From positions 1 through 64,000 of the forward strand of contig NZ_SAIT01000016.1 in the NCBI RefSeq assembly GCF_004360145.1: 64,000 bases of DNA, written 5' to 3'. The position numbers and the translations under genes are program-made. The stretch comes from Aliiroseovarius marinus (GTDB lineage Bacteria; Pseudomonadota; Alphaproteobacteria; Rhodobacterales; Rhodobacteraceae). Shown here one piece after another: positions 46,379-55,528 of the stretch (the first letter of the stretch is position 1; every line of letters starts with the position of its first letter). Under the pieces are notes generated by a model that saw only the letters and a program-made list of their open reading frames with translations, was not told where the DNA came from and searched no databases.

Positions 46379-47518
46379 ATGAGCAGACAACCCTCGATTT
46401 GGCTGACCCCCTTGTCCCACCTCAAGACCGAGCGCCCGATGCAGCCGGTCATGTATTTCGCACCCGCCGTGCTGCAATCCACCGCGCGCCGCTTTATTGC
46501 GGGGTTTGATGGGTTGGTGACCTACGCGGTCAAAGCCAACGATGCGCCGATGGTGTTGGAGAACCTCGTGACCGCCGGCCTACAGGCCTTCGACGTGGCC
46601 AGCCCGGCCGAGATGTTGGCGCTGCGTGCTGTCTCTCGCGATGTTGAAATGCACTATAACAACCCGGTCCGCTCCCGGTCTGAAATCGCACAGGCCGTGG
46701 CGTTGAACGTGCAATCCTATTCCGTGGACAGTGCGCGCGAGTTGGACAAGCTGATCGCACAGGTGCCGCCGCAGGGCGTTGAAATCTCTGTCCGTTTGGC
46801 GCTTCCGGTTGACGGCGCCGCCTATAATTTCGGGGCAAAGTTCGGCGCGGATCCCGATCAGGCGGTCGCGCTGCTTCAGCATGCGCAGGCGGCGGGCTTT
46901 ACGCCGTCGATGACCTTCCACCCGGGCACGCAATGCGCCGATCCGTCGGCGTGGGTCGCCTATGTCTCGCAATGCGCAGACGTGGCGAAACGTGCGGGCA
47001 TCCACCTGCATCGCCTGAATGTGGGTGGCGGATTTGCCGCGAACCGCGGTGTCGCGCCGGACCTTGAAGCGATCTTCCATGCCATCCATGCGGCCGTCGT
47101 GGTCGAGTTTGGTGAGGATGCGCCTGAATTGGTCTGCGAACCGGGCCGCGCCATGGTGGCCGAGGCCTTCAGCCTTGCGACCTGCGTGAAAGCCATCCGC
47201 GAAGATGGCGCCGTCTATCTAAATGACGGGATCTATGGCGCATTGTCGGAAGCGCCGTCCATTGGTGTGCCGGACCGTCTGAAAACCGTCCGCGCCGATG
47301 GGGAGGCCCACCAAGGTGCGCTCGAAAAACGTGTTGTGTTTGGGCCGACCTGCGATTCTATCGACCAATTGCCGGACCCGCTGGCGCTTCCCGAGGATCT
47401 GGCGGAAGAGGACTATCTTCTGATTGCAGGCATGGGCGCCTACAGCTTTGCGACCGTCACGCGGTTCAACGGCTATGGTGCGATTGAAACCGTGACGGTG
47501 CAGTCGCTGGCGCTTTAA
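46379..47518 (+). CDS. Ornithine/lysine decarboxylase, group IV PLP fold
   Basis: A 379-aa alanine-racemase-fold decarboxylase of the eukaryote-like ornithine/diaminopimelate group. The PLP-Lys is in VTYAVKANDAP (residue near 50), the glycine-rich phosphate loop is LNVGGGFAA, and the EPGRAMVAE and FGPTCDSIDQLP segments (with the catalytic Cys from the partner subunit) are intact. It would make putrescine or cadaverine for polyamine synthesis. Divergent from an Lrp regulator; its stop overlaps the convergent thioesterase stop by 4 nt. Confidence 0.9.
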   Translation: MSRQPSIWLTPLSHLKTERPMQPVMYFAPAVLQSTARRFIAGFDGLVTYAVKANDAPMVLENLVTAGLQAFDVASPAEMLALRAVSRDVEMHYNNPVRSRSEIAQAVALNVQSYSVDSARELDKLIAQVPPQGVEISVRLALPVDGAAYNFGAKFGADPDQAVALLQHAQAAGFTPSMTFHPGTQCADPSAWVAYVSQCADVAKRAGIHLHRLNVGGGFAANRGVAPDLEAIFHAIHAAVVVEFGEDAPELVCEPGRAMVAEAFSLATCVKAIREDGAVYLNDGIYGALSEAPSIGVPDRLKTVRADGEAHQGALEKRVVFGPTCDSIDQLPDPLALPEDLAEEDYLLIAGMGAYSFATVTRFNGYGAIETVTVQSLAL

Positions 47519-47994
47519 GCAACCTTCATGATGATACAGGTGGTCGAGCCGGTGGCATAAAGCTTGCCATCCTCGACGCCACGGATCTCGCCGTTAGCGA
47601 TCCCCGTCGAACGCCCGGTGTGTTGGGCCAGACCTGTCGCCTCGATCATCATGCCGCGCGGGATGGGGCGAAGGATATTCACCTTGTATTCCAATGTGGT
47701 GTAGACCGCCCCCTTCGGGACACGGGTCATCACCGCGCAGGCCATCGCGCTGTCCAGAAGCGTGCCGTACCAGCCGCCATGCACGGTGCCCATCGGGTTA
47801 CAGTGCTCGAATTCGGGGGTGCCGTGGAAGGTGACCTTTCCATCTTCGACCGCATGTAGGTGGTAGTTCAGCGTCACTCCAATGGGCGGTCCGGGCACGG
47901 TGCCATTCAGGACGCCTTGCATAAACTCCAGCCCCGACATCGAGGCGGTGACGTCAAGCGTTGGCAGTTGATCGAACGAGGTTGCTTGCAGCAT
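47515..47994 (-). CDS. PaaI-type hotdog thioesterase
   Basis: A 159-aa hotdog-fold protein of the PaaI/acyl-CoA thioesterase group. The central helix motif CNPMGTVHGGWYGTLLDSAM (His-Gly-Gly with Asp) and VEYKVN-like LEYKVNILRPIP support it. Substrate unknown. Its ATG follows straight on the T tract of the metF terminator, and its ribosome-binding sequence GGAAAGG lies inside that hairpin's 3' arm. Convergent overlap with the decarboxylase gene. Confidence 0.85.
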   Translation of the reverse strand: MLQATSFDQLPTLDVTASMSGLEFMQGVLNGTVPGPPIGVTLNYHLHAVEDGKVTFHGTPEFEHCNPMGTVHGGWYGTLLDSAMACAVMTRVPKGAVYTTLEYKVNILRPIPRGMMIEATGLAQHTGRSTGIANGEIRGVEDGKLYATGSTTCIIMKVA

Positions 47995-48000
47995 GAAAAA

Positions 48001-48030
48001 GGCCTTTCCGAAGCAGTGTCCGGAAAGGCT
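48001..48030 (-). terminator. metF terminator overlapping the thioesterase start region
   Basis: On the minus strand AGCCTTTCCG and CGGAAAGGCC form a 10-bp stem around GACACTGCTT, followed by TTTTT at 47996-48000 and then CATG of the next gene. The 3' arm contains GGAAAGG, 8 nt before that ATG. Confidence 0.85.
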
Positions 48031-48100
48031 AGGTGGTGAGTGTGTTCATGCAAGACTTACGCAGGGTCACAAGGTTTGTGACGTCGTGGCGTGGCCTTGA

Positions 48101-48967
48101 TCAGGCAACTTTCGCCAGATTGACTTGTGGCGTGACGCCCAAGGCGTGGGCCACATCGCGGGTCAGGCTGGGTTTGTTCAGCGTGTAGAAGTGCAGGTCT
48201 TCAACACCGCCGTCGATCAGGTCCGAGCACAGCTCGGTGCAAAGCGCGGTCGCCAGAAGGTCGGTGCGGTCGTCACGCTCTGCCTTGTGAAAGGCATCGT
48301 CCAGCCAGTTGGGAATTGCGGTGCCGCAACGCTCGGCGAACTTGCGGACGCCTTTCCAGTTTTCGATGGGCAGGATGCCCGGAATGATCGGCACGTCGAT
48401 CCCGGCCTTTTCGCATTTGTCGCGGAAACGGAAGAAGGTGTCCGCCTCGAAGAAGAACTGCGTGATGGCCGAACCTGCGCCCGCATCTACCTTGCGCTTC
48501 AACCATGCGACGTCAGCGTCCAAATCAGCGGCTTCGGGGTGGGGGTCAGGATAAGCGCCCACGCGGATGTGGAAGTCACCGGTGTTTGCCAACGCTTCGA
48601 TCAGTTCAACCGAGTTGGCAAAGCCGTCTTCGCGGGCGGTGAAGCGATCAGCGCCTTTCGGGGCGTCCCCACGCAGGGCCACGATTTCTTTCACGCCAAC
48701 GTCCGCATAGCTTTTCGCAATCGCTAATGTTTCTTCGCGCGAGGCCTCGACACAGGTCAGGTGCGCCGCGACGTTCAGGCCGTAATGCTTGTGGATCGTG
48801 CCAACCGCATCATGGGTCAGTTCACGCGTGGTTCCGCCAGCGCCATAAGTGACTGAGACAAAATTGGGGTCCAGAGGGGCCAGTTGGCGCACGGTTTCCC
48901 ACAGGCGGAACGAAGCGTCCAGCGATTGCGGGGGGAAGAACTCGAACGAGATATTGGGCGTGGTCAT
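48101..48967 (-). CDS. metF: Methylenetetrahydrofolate reductase
   Basis: A 288-aa FAD enzyme reducing 5,10-methylene-THF to 5-methyl-THF for methionine synthesis. ISFEFFPPQS at the N-terminus, VSVTYGAGGTTRELT, ALRGDAPKG, and PIIPGILPIENWKGV are family signatures. Divergent from metR, with an inverted repeat between them, so MetR control is expected as in enterobacteria. Confidence 0.96.
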   Translation of the reverse strand: MTTPNISFEFFPPQSLDASFRLWETVRQLAPLDPNFVSVTYGAGGTTRELTHDAVGTIHKHYGLNVAAHLTCVEASREETLAIAKSYADVGVKEIVALRGDAPKGADRFTAREDGFANSVELIEALANTGDFHIRVGAYPDPHPEAADLDADVAWLKRKVDAGAGSAITQFFFEADTFFRFRDKCEKAGIDVPIIPGILPIENWKGVRKFAERCGTAIPNWLDDAFHKAERDDRTDLLATALCTELCSDLIDGGVEDLHFYTLNKPSLTRDVAHALGVTPQVNLAKVA

Positions 48968-49019
48968 GGCGTCCTCGGCGGCTGTTTTGCGAAGTTGCCC
49001 TCTTGTGCCTCATGATCGC

Positions 49020-49047
49020 TTGTGAGACAAATTCATAATTCTCACAA
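49020..49047. promoter_or_regulatory. Probable MetR operator between metF and metR
   Basis: TTGTGAGA-N12-TCTCACAA is a perfect 8-bp-arm inverted repeat in the 98-bp gap between the divergent genes, 53 bp from the metF start and 19 bp from the metR start. LysR-type regulators commonly bind such interrupted dyads; the bound protein is inferred. Confidence 0.7.
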
Positions 49048-49065
49048 AGAACATGAGGTTCGTGC

Positions 49066-49971
49066 ATGTACATCGAGTTCCGCCATCTGCGCACCGTGCG
49101 CGCCATCCACCATGCGGGGTCACTGGCGCGGGCGGCGGACATTCTGCACATCACGCAATCCGCGCTAAGCCACCAGATCAAAGGGCTGGAAGAACAGGTC
49201 GGGATGGAGCTGTTTCACCGGCGGACCAAGCCCATGCGTCTGAGCCCTGCGGGGATGAAGCTTTTGCGGCTGGCTGAACAGGTGTTGCCGGAAATTGACC
49301 GTCTCGAAGAAGAATTTCGCGCGCTGAAGTCTGGCCGTTCGGGCCGGTTGCACATCGCCATTGAATGCCACGCCTGTTTCGATTGGCTGTTTCCGGTGCT
49401 CGACAAGCTACGACACGCGTGGCCAGACGTGGATCTGGATATCCGCCAACGCCTTGCCTTTGACGCCATCGAAGCCCTGCGGCGCGAGGAAGTGGATTTC
49501 GTCATTTCGTCCGATCCGGTGGATATGGCGGGCATCACCTTCTCGCCGCTCTTTGCGTATGAGCCGCGGTTTGTCGCGGCAGCTGGGCATCGTCTGGCGG
49601 ACGAGGATTTCGTCGTCGCCGAGGATTTCGAGCAGGAGTTTTTGCTGACCTATCCGGTAGAGCGGTCGAAAATTGATGTATTCACCGGGCTTTTGACGCC
49701 CGAACGGGTCGAGCCGCGCGGAATCAGGCAGGTCGAAATGACCGAGGTCATCCTGATGCTGGTCGCTGCGGGGCGTGGGGTTGCCGTGTTGCCGGACTGG
49801 GTTCTGACCGATGCAAAACGCAACCCGGATTTCGTCACAAAACGCCTGACGGAAGGCGGGATTCGCAAGCAGATGTATGCCGCAACACGCGACGAAGATA
49901 CGATGGTGCCCTTCATGGCGCATATGATCCGGCTGTGCCGCTCAGAACCGGTGAAACTTCAGCGCGGTTGA
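49066..49971 (+). CDS. metR: LysR-type regulator MetR
   Basis: A 301-aa LysR regulator with N-terminal winged helix (RHLRTVRAIHHAGSLARAADIL, HITQSALSHQIKGLEEQVG) and a periplasmic-binding-like effector domain. MetR uses homocysteine as co-effector; the call rests on divergence from metF and on the MELFHRRTKPMRLSPAG stretch typical of MetR. Probably autoregulated through the repeat at 49020-49047. Confidence 0.9.
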   Translation: MYIEFRHLRTVRAIHHAGSLARAADILHITQSALSHQIKGLEEQVGMELFHRRTKPMRLSPAGMKLLRLAEQVLPEIDRLEEEFRALKSGRSGRLHIAIECHACFDWLFPVLDKLRHAWPDVDLDIRQRLAFDAIEALRREEVDFVISSDPVDMAGITFSPLFAYEPRFVAAAGHRLADEDFVVAEDFEQEFLLTYPVERSKIDVFTGLLTPERVEPRGIRQVEMTEVILMLVAAGRGVAVLPDWVLTDAKRNPDFVTKRLTEGGIRKQMYAATRDEDTMVPFMAHMIRLCRSEPVKLQRG

Positions 49972-50042
49972 CGTCCTTTCAGGCTTGGCAAACAAGGCGT
50001 ACGGGCGTATACGCGCCGTTTGAAACATCAGGAGTCCTTTCC

Positions 50043-50828
50043 ATGCAAGGCAGTGCAAATCTGAACGTGATGATCAAGGCAGCCCGCAAGGCTGGCCGCA
50101 GCCTTGTGAAGGACTTTCGCGAGGTCGAGAATCTGCAGGTCTCGATGAAGGGTGCTGGTGACTTCGTGTCGAAGGCAGACATCGCTGCGGAACAGATTAT
50201 CCGTGAAGAGCTGATGGAAGCCCGCCCCAACTATGGCTGGCTGGCTGAAGAAGGCGGCGCGGCCGAGGGCAAAGACCCGACCCGTCGCTGGATTGTCGAT
50301 CCGCTGGATGGCACCACCAACTTCCTGCACGGCCTGCCGCACTGGGCGATTTCCATCGCACTGGAGCATAAGGGCGAGATCGTCGCTGGTGTGATCTATG
50401 ACGCCGCCAAGGACGAGATGTTCTATGCCGAAAAAGGCGAGGGCGCATGGCTGAACCAAAGTCGTCTGCGCGTATCGGGCCGTTCGCGTCTGATCGAGTG
50501 CATCTTTGCAACGGGCTTGCCCTTCGGTGGCCGCGCTGATCTGCCGGAAACGCTGCAAGATCTAGCCCGTATTCTGCCGTCCTGTGCAGGTGTGCGTCGT
50601 TTCGGCTCTGCGGCTCTGGATTTGGCCTATGTCGCCGCAGGTCGCTATGATGGCTACTGGGAGCGCAGCCTGAATGCCTGGGATATCGCCGCCGGATTGC
50701 TGATCGTCAAAGAGGCTGGCGGCATGGTTGCGCCGGTCGAGGGTGAAACAATACTGGACAGTGGCACCATTGTTGCTGGCAACGAGCCAATCTTTGAGAA
50801 ATTCGACAATTTGGTGAAAAACCTATAA
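50043..50828 (+). CDS. suhB: Inositol-monophosphatase family protein (SuhB-like)
   Basis: A 261-aa Mg2+-dependent phosphatase. Metal motifs: EEGG in WLAEEGGAAEG, DPLDGTTNFLHGLPHW, and WDIAAGLLIVKEAGG. Besides inositol phosphate hydrolysis, SuhB is a ribosomal RNA antitermination factor in E. coli; which role applies is not readable. Start ATG 50043 with AGGAG upstream; the longer frame from 49935 overlaps metR and is not conserved-like. Confidence 0.9.
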   Translation: MQGSANLNVMIKAARKAGRSLVKDFREVENLQVSMKGAGDFVSKADIAAEQIIREELMEARPNYGWLAEEGGAAEGKDPTRRWIVDPLDGTTNFLHGLPHWAISIALEHKGEIVAGVIYDAAKDEMFYAEKGEGAWLNQSRLRVSGRSRLIECIFATGLPFGGRADLPETLQDLARILPSCAGVRRFGSAALDLAYVAAGRYDGYWERSLNAWDIAAGLLIVKEAGGMVAPVEGETILDSGTIVAGNEPIFEKFDNLVKNL

Positions 50829-50902
50829 GGTGAGCGCGGTTCGGGCGAAGAAATTGAGCAGCCCGACATATTTGTGCCGTAAATTTCGCTAAAGAGTAGA
50901 TT

Positions 50903-51106
50903 ATGATTATGTTGCCGCTCATATCCCCCAGATTCGTGCGCTTTGCGCGCAGCGAAGATGGTGCCGTGACCGTAGATTGGGTGGCGCTGACTGCTGCCGT
51001 CCTGATGATTGGTCTGTTTGCCGGGTTTACCGTTAGTTCGAGCGTACCTGAGCTTGCGAACAAGATCAGTGAAGTCGTGTCGAAACAGTCGGTCGGCCCG
51101 AACTAA
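50903..51106 (+). CDS. Flp-like small membrane peptide, 67 aa
   Basis: A 67-aa protein with RSEDGAVTVDWVALTAAVLMIGLF, the pattern of Flp-type pilins and relatives (acidic residue before a single hydrophobic helix, about 27-45). The Gly-Ala-x-Thr-x-Asp-Trp stretch is common in small Rhodobacteraceae proteins. No tad/cpa genes are nearby, so it is an orphan and may not form pili. Confidence 0.6.
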   Translation: MIMLPLISPRFVRFARSEDGAVTVDWVALTAAVLMIGLFAGFTVSSSVPELANKISEVVSKQSVGPN

Positions 51107-51181
51107 GTCTCACGCGCGTTTTTTCACTTAGCTAAGCGCAGTTTGGCTGGGCCTGTTCTGCTGGGCCCATTCGCTTTGCAT

Positions 51182-51932
51182 TCAACGCTTGCGTCGTCCG
51201 GTCCGGGGAATGCTGGTCCGGGTTAGCTTGTATTTCGCCTCGGGATGATCGGGGTGGCCCTCTGTGCGCGACCAGAAGCGCTGTGCGCCAAGTCGTAGCC
51301 AGAGCGGCAGGATTAAGGCAAATCCGGCAATGAAGCCTCCGGCATGGGCCCAGTGCGCAACACCGCCGCCTTCGACCCCTAGGGTTGATACACCATTGAA
51401 CAGCTGCAATCCAAACCAGACCAATAGGGCGGCCCAAGCCGGGACGGGGATAATCTTGAAGATAATCACGATGATGAACAGCACATCGACCTTCGCCTTG
51501 GGAAACAGCAGCAAATACCCCCCCCATCACGCCGGCAATTGCACCTGACGCACCGATCATGGGGATGGAACTGCCCGGATCCGTTGCGAATTGCAGAAGG
51601 GCTGCGGCAACTCCGGTGGCCAGATAAAACAGCAGGAAGAGGACATGACCCAGCATGTCCTCCAGATTGTCCCCGAAGATCCACAGAAACAGCATATTGC
51701 CCGAGAAGTGCATGAAGCCACCATGCAGGAACATCGAGGTGATGAGCGTTTCCAGCCCAAAGCCATGTAACACGCGGGCGGGGATCATGCCGAAATCGAT
51801 GAAGACCTCTGACGCGGCTGCGGTCCCGTAAAGCGGCCACATGTAAAGAAACACGACCGTATTCACCGCCAAGAGGGCATAGGTGATAAAGGGGACTCGT
51901 TCGGACGGGTTGTGATCGCGAATGGGGAACAT
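51182..51932 (-). pseudogene. Rhomboid intramembrane protease, frameshifted at an 8-base C run
   Basis: From ATG 51932 the frame encodes MFPIRDHNPSERVPFITYA and rhomboid helices up to the serine motif GASGAIAGVMGG. It then hits eight G (plus-strand C run 51518-51525) and leaves frame. The correct sequence resumes in another frame as LLLFPKAKVDVLFII and reaches the catalytic His region AHWAHAGGFIAGF, ending at 51182. Seven G would restore one uninterrupted protein of about 250 aa with Ser and His intact. It is a sequencing error, a slippery phase-variable tract or a young pseudogene. No upstream partner gene seen. Confidence 0.85.
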
Positions 51933-51979
51933 GGGCTGACTTGACCCGATGCGTGTCACCGGGTCAAGTCATTGGCCAA

Positions 51980-54900
51980 TCAGGCCTTGGTTTGCGCCAG
52001 CATCAGAAGCTCGGCATTGCCGCCAGAGGCCGTCGTGTCGACGCAGAGGTGACGCTCATGCGTCACCGTTTCCGCGGTTGGCGCACCGGTGATCAGAGGT
52101 AGGATCGCCCCCGGACGCTGTGCAAGTGCGGTCACAATCTGACGAGCCAAATCATCTGCGCCCCAGAAGATCACGCCACCGATCCCATCGATCTCTGCGA
52201 TGGTGTCCGGTGCCAAATTGGGGGCCAAAACAGCGGTGCCGCCAAGCGCCTCGATCGTGCTTTTCTGCGCCTGAGCCGCTGTAGATCCCGGTCCCATGCA
52301 CAGGAACGGCTCACGCGGATGGACCGAGAGTTGGTTGAGCTCTCCGGTCGGGCCAGGCAGGCGGGAGGATGAGAGGGTCGCGTTGCTCTGCGCTTGGGCG
52401 ATCAAACTGGTCAGCTTGTCTGCGGCGGGCGCAGCCGCGCCGTCGTCCTCATGCTGCTCGGCTTGTTCAGGCTGACAGAACCGATCCATATACATCGGGC
52501 CACCTGCTTTCGGGCCGGTGCCGGACAGGCCCTCGCCGCCAAAGGGTTGCGAGCCGACGATGGCACCGATCTGGTTGCGGTTCACATAGGCGTTGCCCAC
52601 ATGCATTCGGTCACAGACATGCTGCACGCGGTCGTCGATGCGGGTGTGCAGTCCGAAGGTCAGCCCGTATCCGGTCGCGTTGATCGTGTCGATCACCTGA
52701 TCCAGCTGATCCGCTTTGAAGGTGGCGATGTGCAGGACCGGGCCGAAGATTTCGCGCTTCATCTCTTCGATCCCGTTCACGCGGATCAGGGTCGGAGCGA
52801 TAAAATACCCGCCTTCGGGCGCGGTCAGTTCGTGGGCGATGCGGCCTTCCAAACGCGCGGCGTCAACATAGGTCTTGATGCCTTGGAAAGCCTCGTCATC
52901 GATTACTGGGCCAAGATCCGTATGCAGATGCCACGGGTCATCTTGCTTCAGTTCGTTCATCGCGCCGATCAGCATTTCGGTCATGGCATCGGCCACGTCC
53001 TCTTGCACGTAAAGGCAGCGCAGGGCCGAGCAGCGCTGGCCTGCCGATTGGAAACTGGACGCCACGATGTCACGCACGGCTTGCTCGGGCAGGGCGGTAC
53101 TGTCGACGATCATCGCGTTCAATCCACCGGTTTCCGCGATCAGCGGGGCTGACGGAGCCATATTCGCGGCCATCGCGCGGCGGATGATCTGCGCGGTTTC
53201 GGTCGAGCCGGTGAAGGCCACGCCGCCAATCCGTGCGTCCGAGGTCAGGGCCGCGCCGACGGTCACGCCGTCGCCCGGCAGAAGCTGCAGGACGTCCGTG
53301 GGGACGCCCGCCTTATGCAGCAGTTTCACCGCCTCATGGGCGATCAACCCGGTCTGTTCGGCGGGTTTCGCCAACACACCATTGCCCACAGCCAGCGCGC
53401 CCGCGATCTGTCCGGTGAAGATGGCCAGCGGGAAGTTCCAAGGTGAGATGCAGGTGAACAGCCCTACCGGCGCACGGGAGTGATCGTCGATGCGGCTGGC
53501 GTAATAGCGCAGGAAATCAACGGCTTCGCGCAGCTCTCCCATGCAATCCAGCCAAATTTTTCCCGCCTCGCGCGACAGAAGCGCGAAGAACAGGCCAAGG
53601 TTTTCCTCGTACAGATCCGCCGCCTTGTTCAGAATTTCAGCCCGTTCAGCTGGGCTAGCGTCCCAAGCTTTCGCGGCAGCCAAAGCGGTCTCGACATCCT
53701 CGGCGCTGGCCCATGTGATTTGGCCAATGGGCGTGTGGGTCGAGGGGTTCTTGACGGTGATCACCGGACCGCCCTTTGGCGTGCCCGCGATCAGCGGTGC
53801 GGCCGAGAAATCCGTATCCGCAAACGCCCCGCGCGCGGCCTCGATCTGATCAAGATGCGGGTCATAGGTCAGGTCCAGACCCATCGAGTTCTTGCGCGCG
53901 CCAAAAAGCTCCGGCCCGGTCGGCACGTGCGGCGCTTCAATGGCGAGAGCATCAAACGGGCAGGCGGCGACCTCTTCGGGGGTAACGCTTTCGTCGACGA
54001 TCTGGTTCACGAAGGAACTGTTCGCGCCGTTCTCCAGCAGGCGACGCACCAGATAGGCCAGCAGGTCGCGATGCGCGCCAACAGGGGCGTAGATGCGGCA
54101 GCGGGTCTGGTTCGCATCCATGATGATCTGGTGCAGACGCTCGCCCATGCCGTGCAGGCGCTGGAATTCATAGGCCGCCGTGTCGATGCCCGAGGTTTGA
54201 GCAATGTCCAGAATGGCCGCCGCGGTGTGGGCGTTGTGGGTGGCGAACTGCGGATAGATGCGGTCGGTCAGGCCAAGCAGTTTCTTGGCGTTGGCAATGT
54301 AGCTGACGTCGGTGGCGACCTTGCGGGTGAAGACGGGGAAGCCGTCCAGCCCTTCGACCTGCGCGCGCTTGATCTCGCTGTCCCAATAGGCGCCTTTCAC
54401 AAGACGGACCATGATCTTGCGGTCCAGATGGGTGGCGGTTTCATGCAGCCAGTCGATAACGGCGCCCGCGCGGTGGCCGTACGCCTGCACCACGACGCCA
54501 AATCCGTCCCATCCGGCAAGCGCAGGATCTTCCAGAACCTTTTCGATCACGTCCAGAGAAATTTGCAGACGGTCGGCTTCCTCGGCGTCGATGTTGAAGC
54601 CCATGCCCGCCGATTTCGCCAGCTGCGCAAGGGCCGAGACGCGGGGAACCAGCACCTCCATAACGCGCTTGTGCTGGGCGCGTTCATAGCGCGCAAAAAG
54701 CGCGGACAGCTTGACCGAGATGCCGGGGTTCGAGCGGATGTCGTCCGAGGTGCAGGCGCCCGCGATCTCGGAAATCGCTTTGGCATAGGCCATCTGATAG
54801 CGCCGCGCGTCGCTGTCGGTCAGCGCCGCTTCGCCCAGCATGTCGTAGGAATAGGTGAACCCTTTCTCTTCCATCTTGGACCCGCGCTTCATCGCTGCCC

Positions 54901-55423
54901 CGATGGTTTCGCCCAGCACGAATTGGCTGCCCATTTCCTTCATGGCGCGGCCGACGGCGGTGCGGATGACGGGTTCGCCCAGACGTTTCACGGCCCCCCG
55001 CAGGGCACCGGCGATGCCCGGCTCGCGGTCTTCTAAAACCTTGCCGGTCAGCAAAAGCGCCCAGGTCGAGGCGTTCACCAATGACGACGACGAGCGCCCA
55101 AGGTGTTTGCCCCAATCGGACGGCGCGATCTTGTCTTCGATCAGCGCGTCGATGGTCTCGGCATCCGGCACGCGCAGCAGGGCTTCGGCCAGACACATCA
55201 GCGCGATGCCTTCGTCGGTGGACAGCCCGTACTCGGCCAGAAAGACCTCCATCAAGCCGGGATCCGAGCTTTCGCGGATGCCGCGCACCAGTTTCGCTCC
55301 GCTGGTCGCAATCCGCGCGCGATCTGCGTCAGACAGATTGGCCGCGTCCACAAGGCCGACGATATGGCGCTCTTCATCCGTATAGGCGAGGTCATCAATC
55401 AATGTGCGCAGATCAGTGGTCAT
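51980..55423 (-). CDS. putA: Bifunctional proline dehydrogenase / P5C dehydrogenase
   Basis: A 1147-aa PutA oxidising proline to glutamate in two steps. The FAD proline dehydrogenase part (about 100-500) has MLGEAALTDSDARRY, VRLVKGAYWD and EFQRLHGMGE. The NAD aldehyde dehydrogenase part (about 550-1000) has the Gly-rich FTGSTETAQII, the base Glu in IAETGGLNAMIVD and catalytic Cys in SAGQRCSALRCLYV. There is no ribbon-helix-helix DNA-binding N-terminus, so unlike E. coli PutA it cannot repress itself. Start ATG 55423 behind AAGGAGA. Divergent from an Lrp regulator, as in Rhodobacter capsulatus putA/putR. Confidence 0.96.
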   Translation of the reverse strand: MTTDLRTLIDDLAYTDEERHIVGLVDAANLSDADRARIATSGAKLVRGIRESSDPGLMEVFLAEYGLSTDEGIALMCLAEALLRVPDAETIDALIEDKIAPSDWGKHLGRSSSSLVNASTWALLLTGKVLEDREPGIAGALRGAVKRLGEPVIRTAVGRAMKEMGSQFVLGETIGAAMKRGSKMEEKGFTYSYDMLGEAALTDSDARRYQMAYAKAISEIAGACTSDDIRSNPGISVKLSALFARYERAQHKRVMEVLVPRVSALAQLAKSAGMGFNIDAEEADRLQISLDVIEKVLEDPALAGWDGFGVVVQAYGHRAGAVIDWLHETATHLDRKIMVRLVKGAYWDSEIKRAQVEGLDGFPVFTRKVATDVSYIANAKKLLGLTDRIYPQFATHNAHTAAAILDIAQTSGIDTAAYEFQRLHGMGERLHQIIMDANQTRCRIYAPVGAHRDLLAYLVRRLLENGANSSFVNQIVDESVTPEEVAACPFDALAIEAPHVPTGPELFGARKNSMGLDLTYDPHLDQIEAARGAFADTDFSAAPLIAGTPKGGPVITVKNPSTHTPIGQITWASAEDVETALAAAKAWDASPAERAEILNKAADLYEENLGLFFALLSREAGKIWLDCMGELREAVDFLRYYASRIDDHSRAPVGLFTCISPWNFPLAIFTGQIAGALAVGNGVLAKPAEQTGLIAHEAVKLLHKAGVPTDVLQLLPGDGVTVGAALTSDARIGGVAFTGSTETAQIIRRAMAANMAPSAPLIAETGGLNAMIVDSTALPEQAVRDIVASSFQSAGQRCSALRCLYVQEDVADAMTEMLIGAMNELKQDDPWHLHTDLGPVIDDEAFQGIKTYVDAARLEGRIAHELTAPEGGYFIAPTLIRVNGIEEMKREIFGPVLHIATFKADQLDQVIDTINATGYGLTFGLHTRIDDRVQHVCDRMHVGNAYVNRNQIGAIVGSQPFGGEGLSGTGPKAGGPMYMDRFCQPEQAEQHEDDGAAAPAADKLTSLIAQAQSNATLSSSRLPGPTGELNQLSVHPREPFLCMGPGSTAAQAQKSTIEALGGTAVLAPNLAPDTIAEIDGIGGVIFWGADDLARQIVTALAQRPGAILPLITGAPTAETVTHERHLCVDTTASGGNAELLMLAQTKA

Positions 55424-55446
55424 GTGGATCTCCTTACTTGTCGTTG

Positions 55447-55484
55447 TGACTATCATATCCCAAAGTGACTAGCCAAAATGACTG
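55447..55484. promoter_or_regulatory. Iterated TGACT sites between putA and putR
   Basis: TGACTA at 55447, TGACTA at 55466 and TGACTG at 55479 occur in the same orientation within the 105-bp divergent gap. Repeated half-sites suit an Lrp-type octamer; the binding is inference. Confidence 0.35.
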
Positions 55485-55528
55485 AAATTATGCTACACGG
55501 TGATGATTGAGTCTGAAAGGGTCGAAAA

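Noticed and set aside
51182-51514. Separate 110-aa gene after the C run
   Set aside because: It is the C-terminal half of the rhomboid in a shifted frame, so reported as one frameshifted gene.
53480-55036. Plus-strand 518-aa frame
   Set aside because: Antisense of putA; no recognisable motif.
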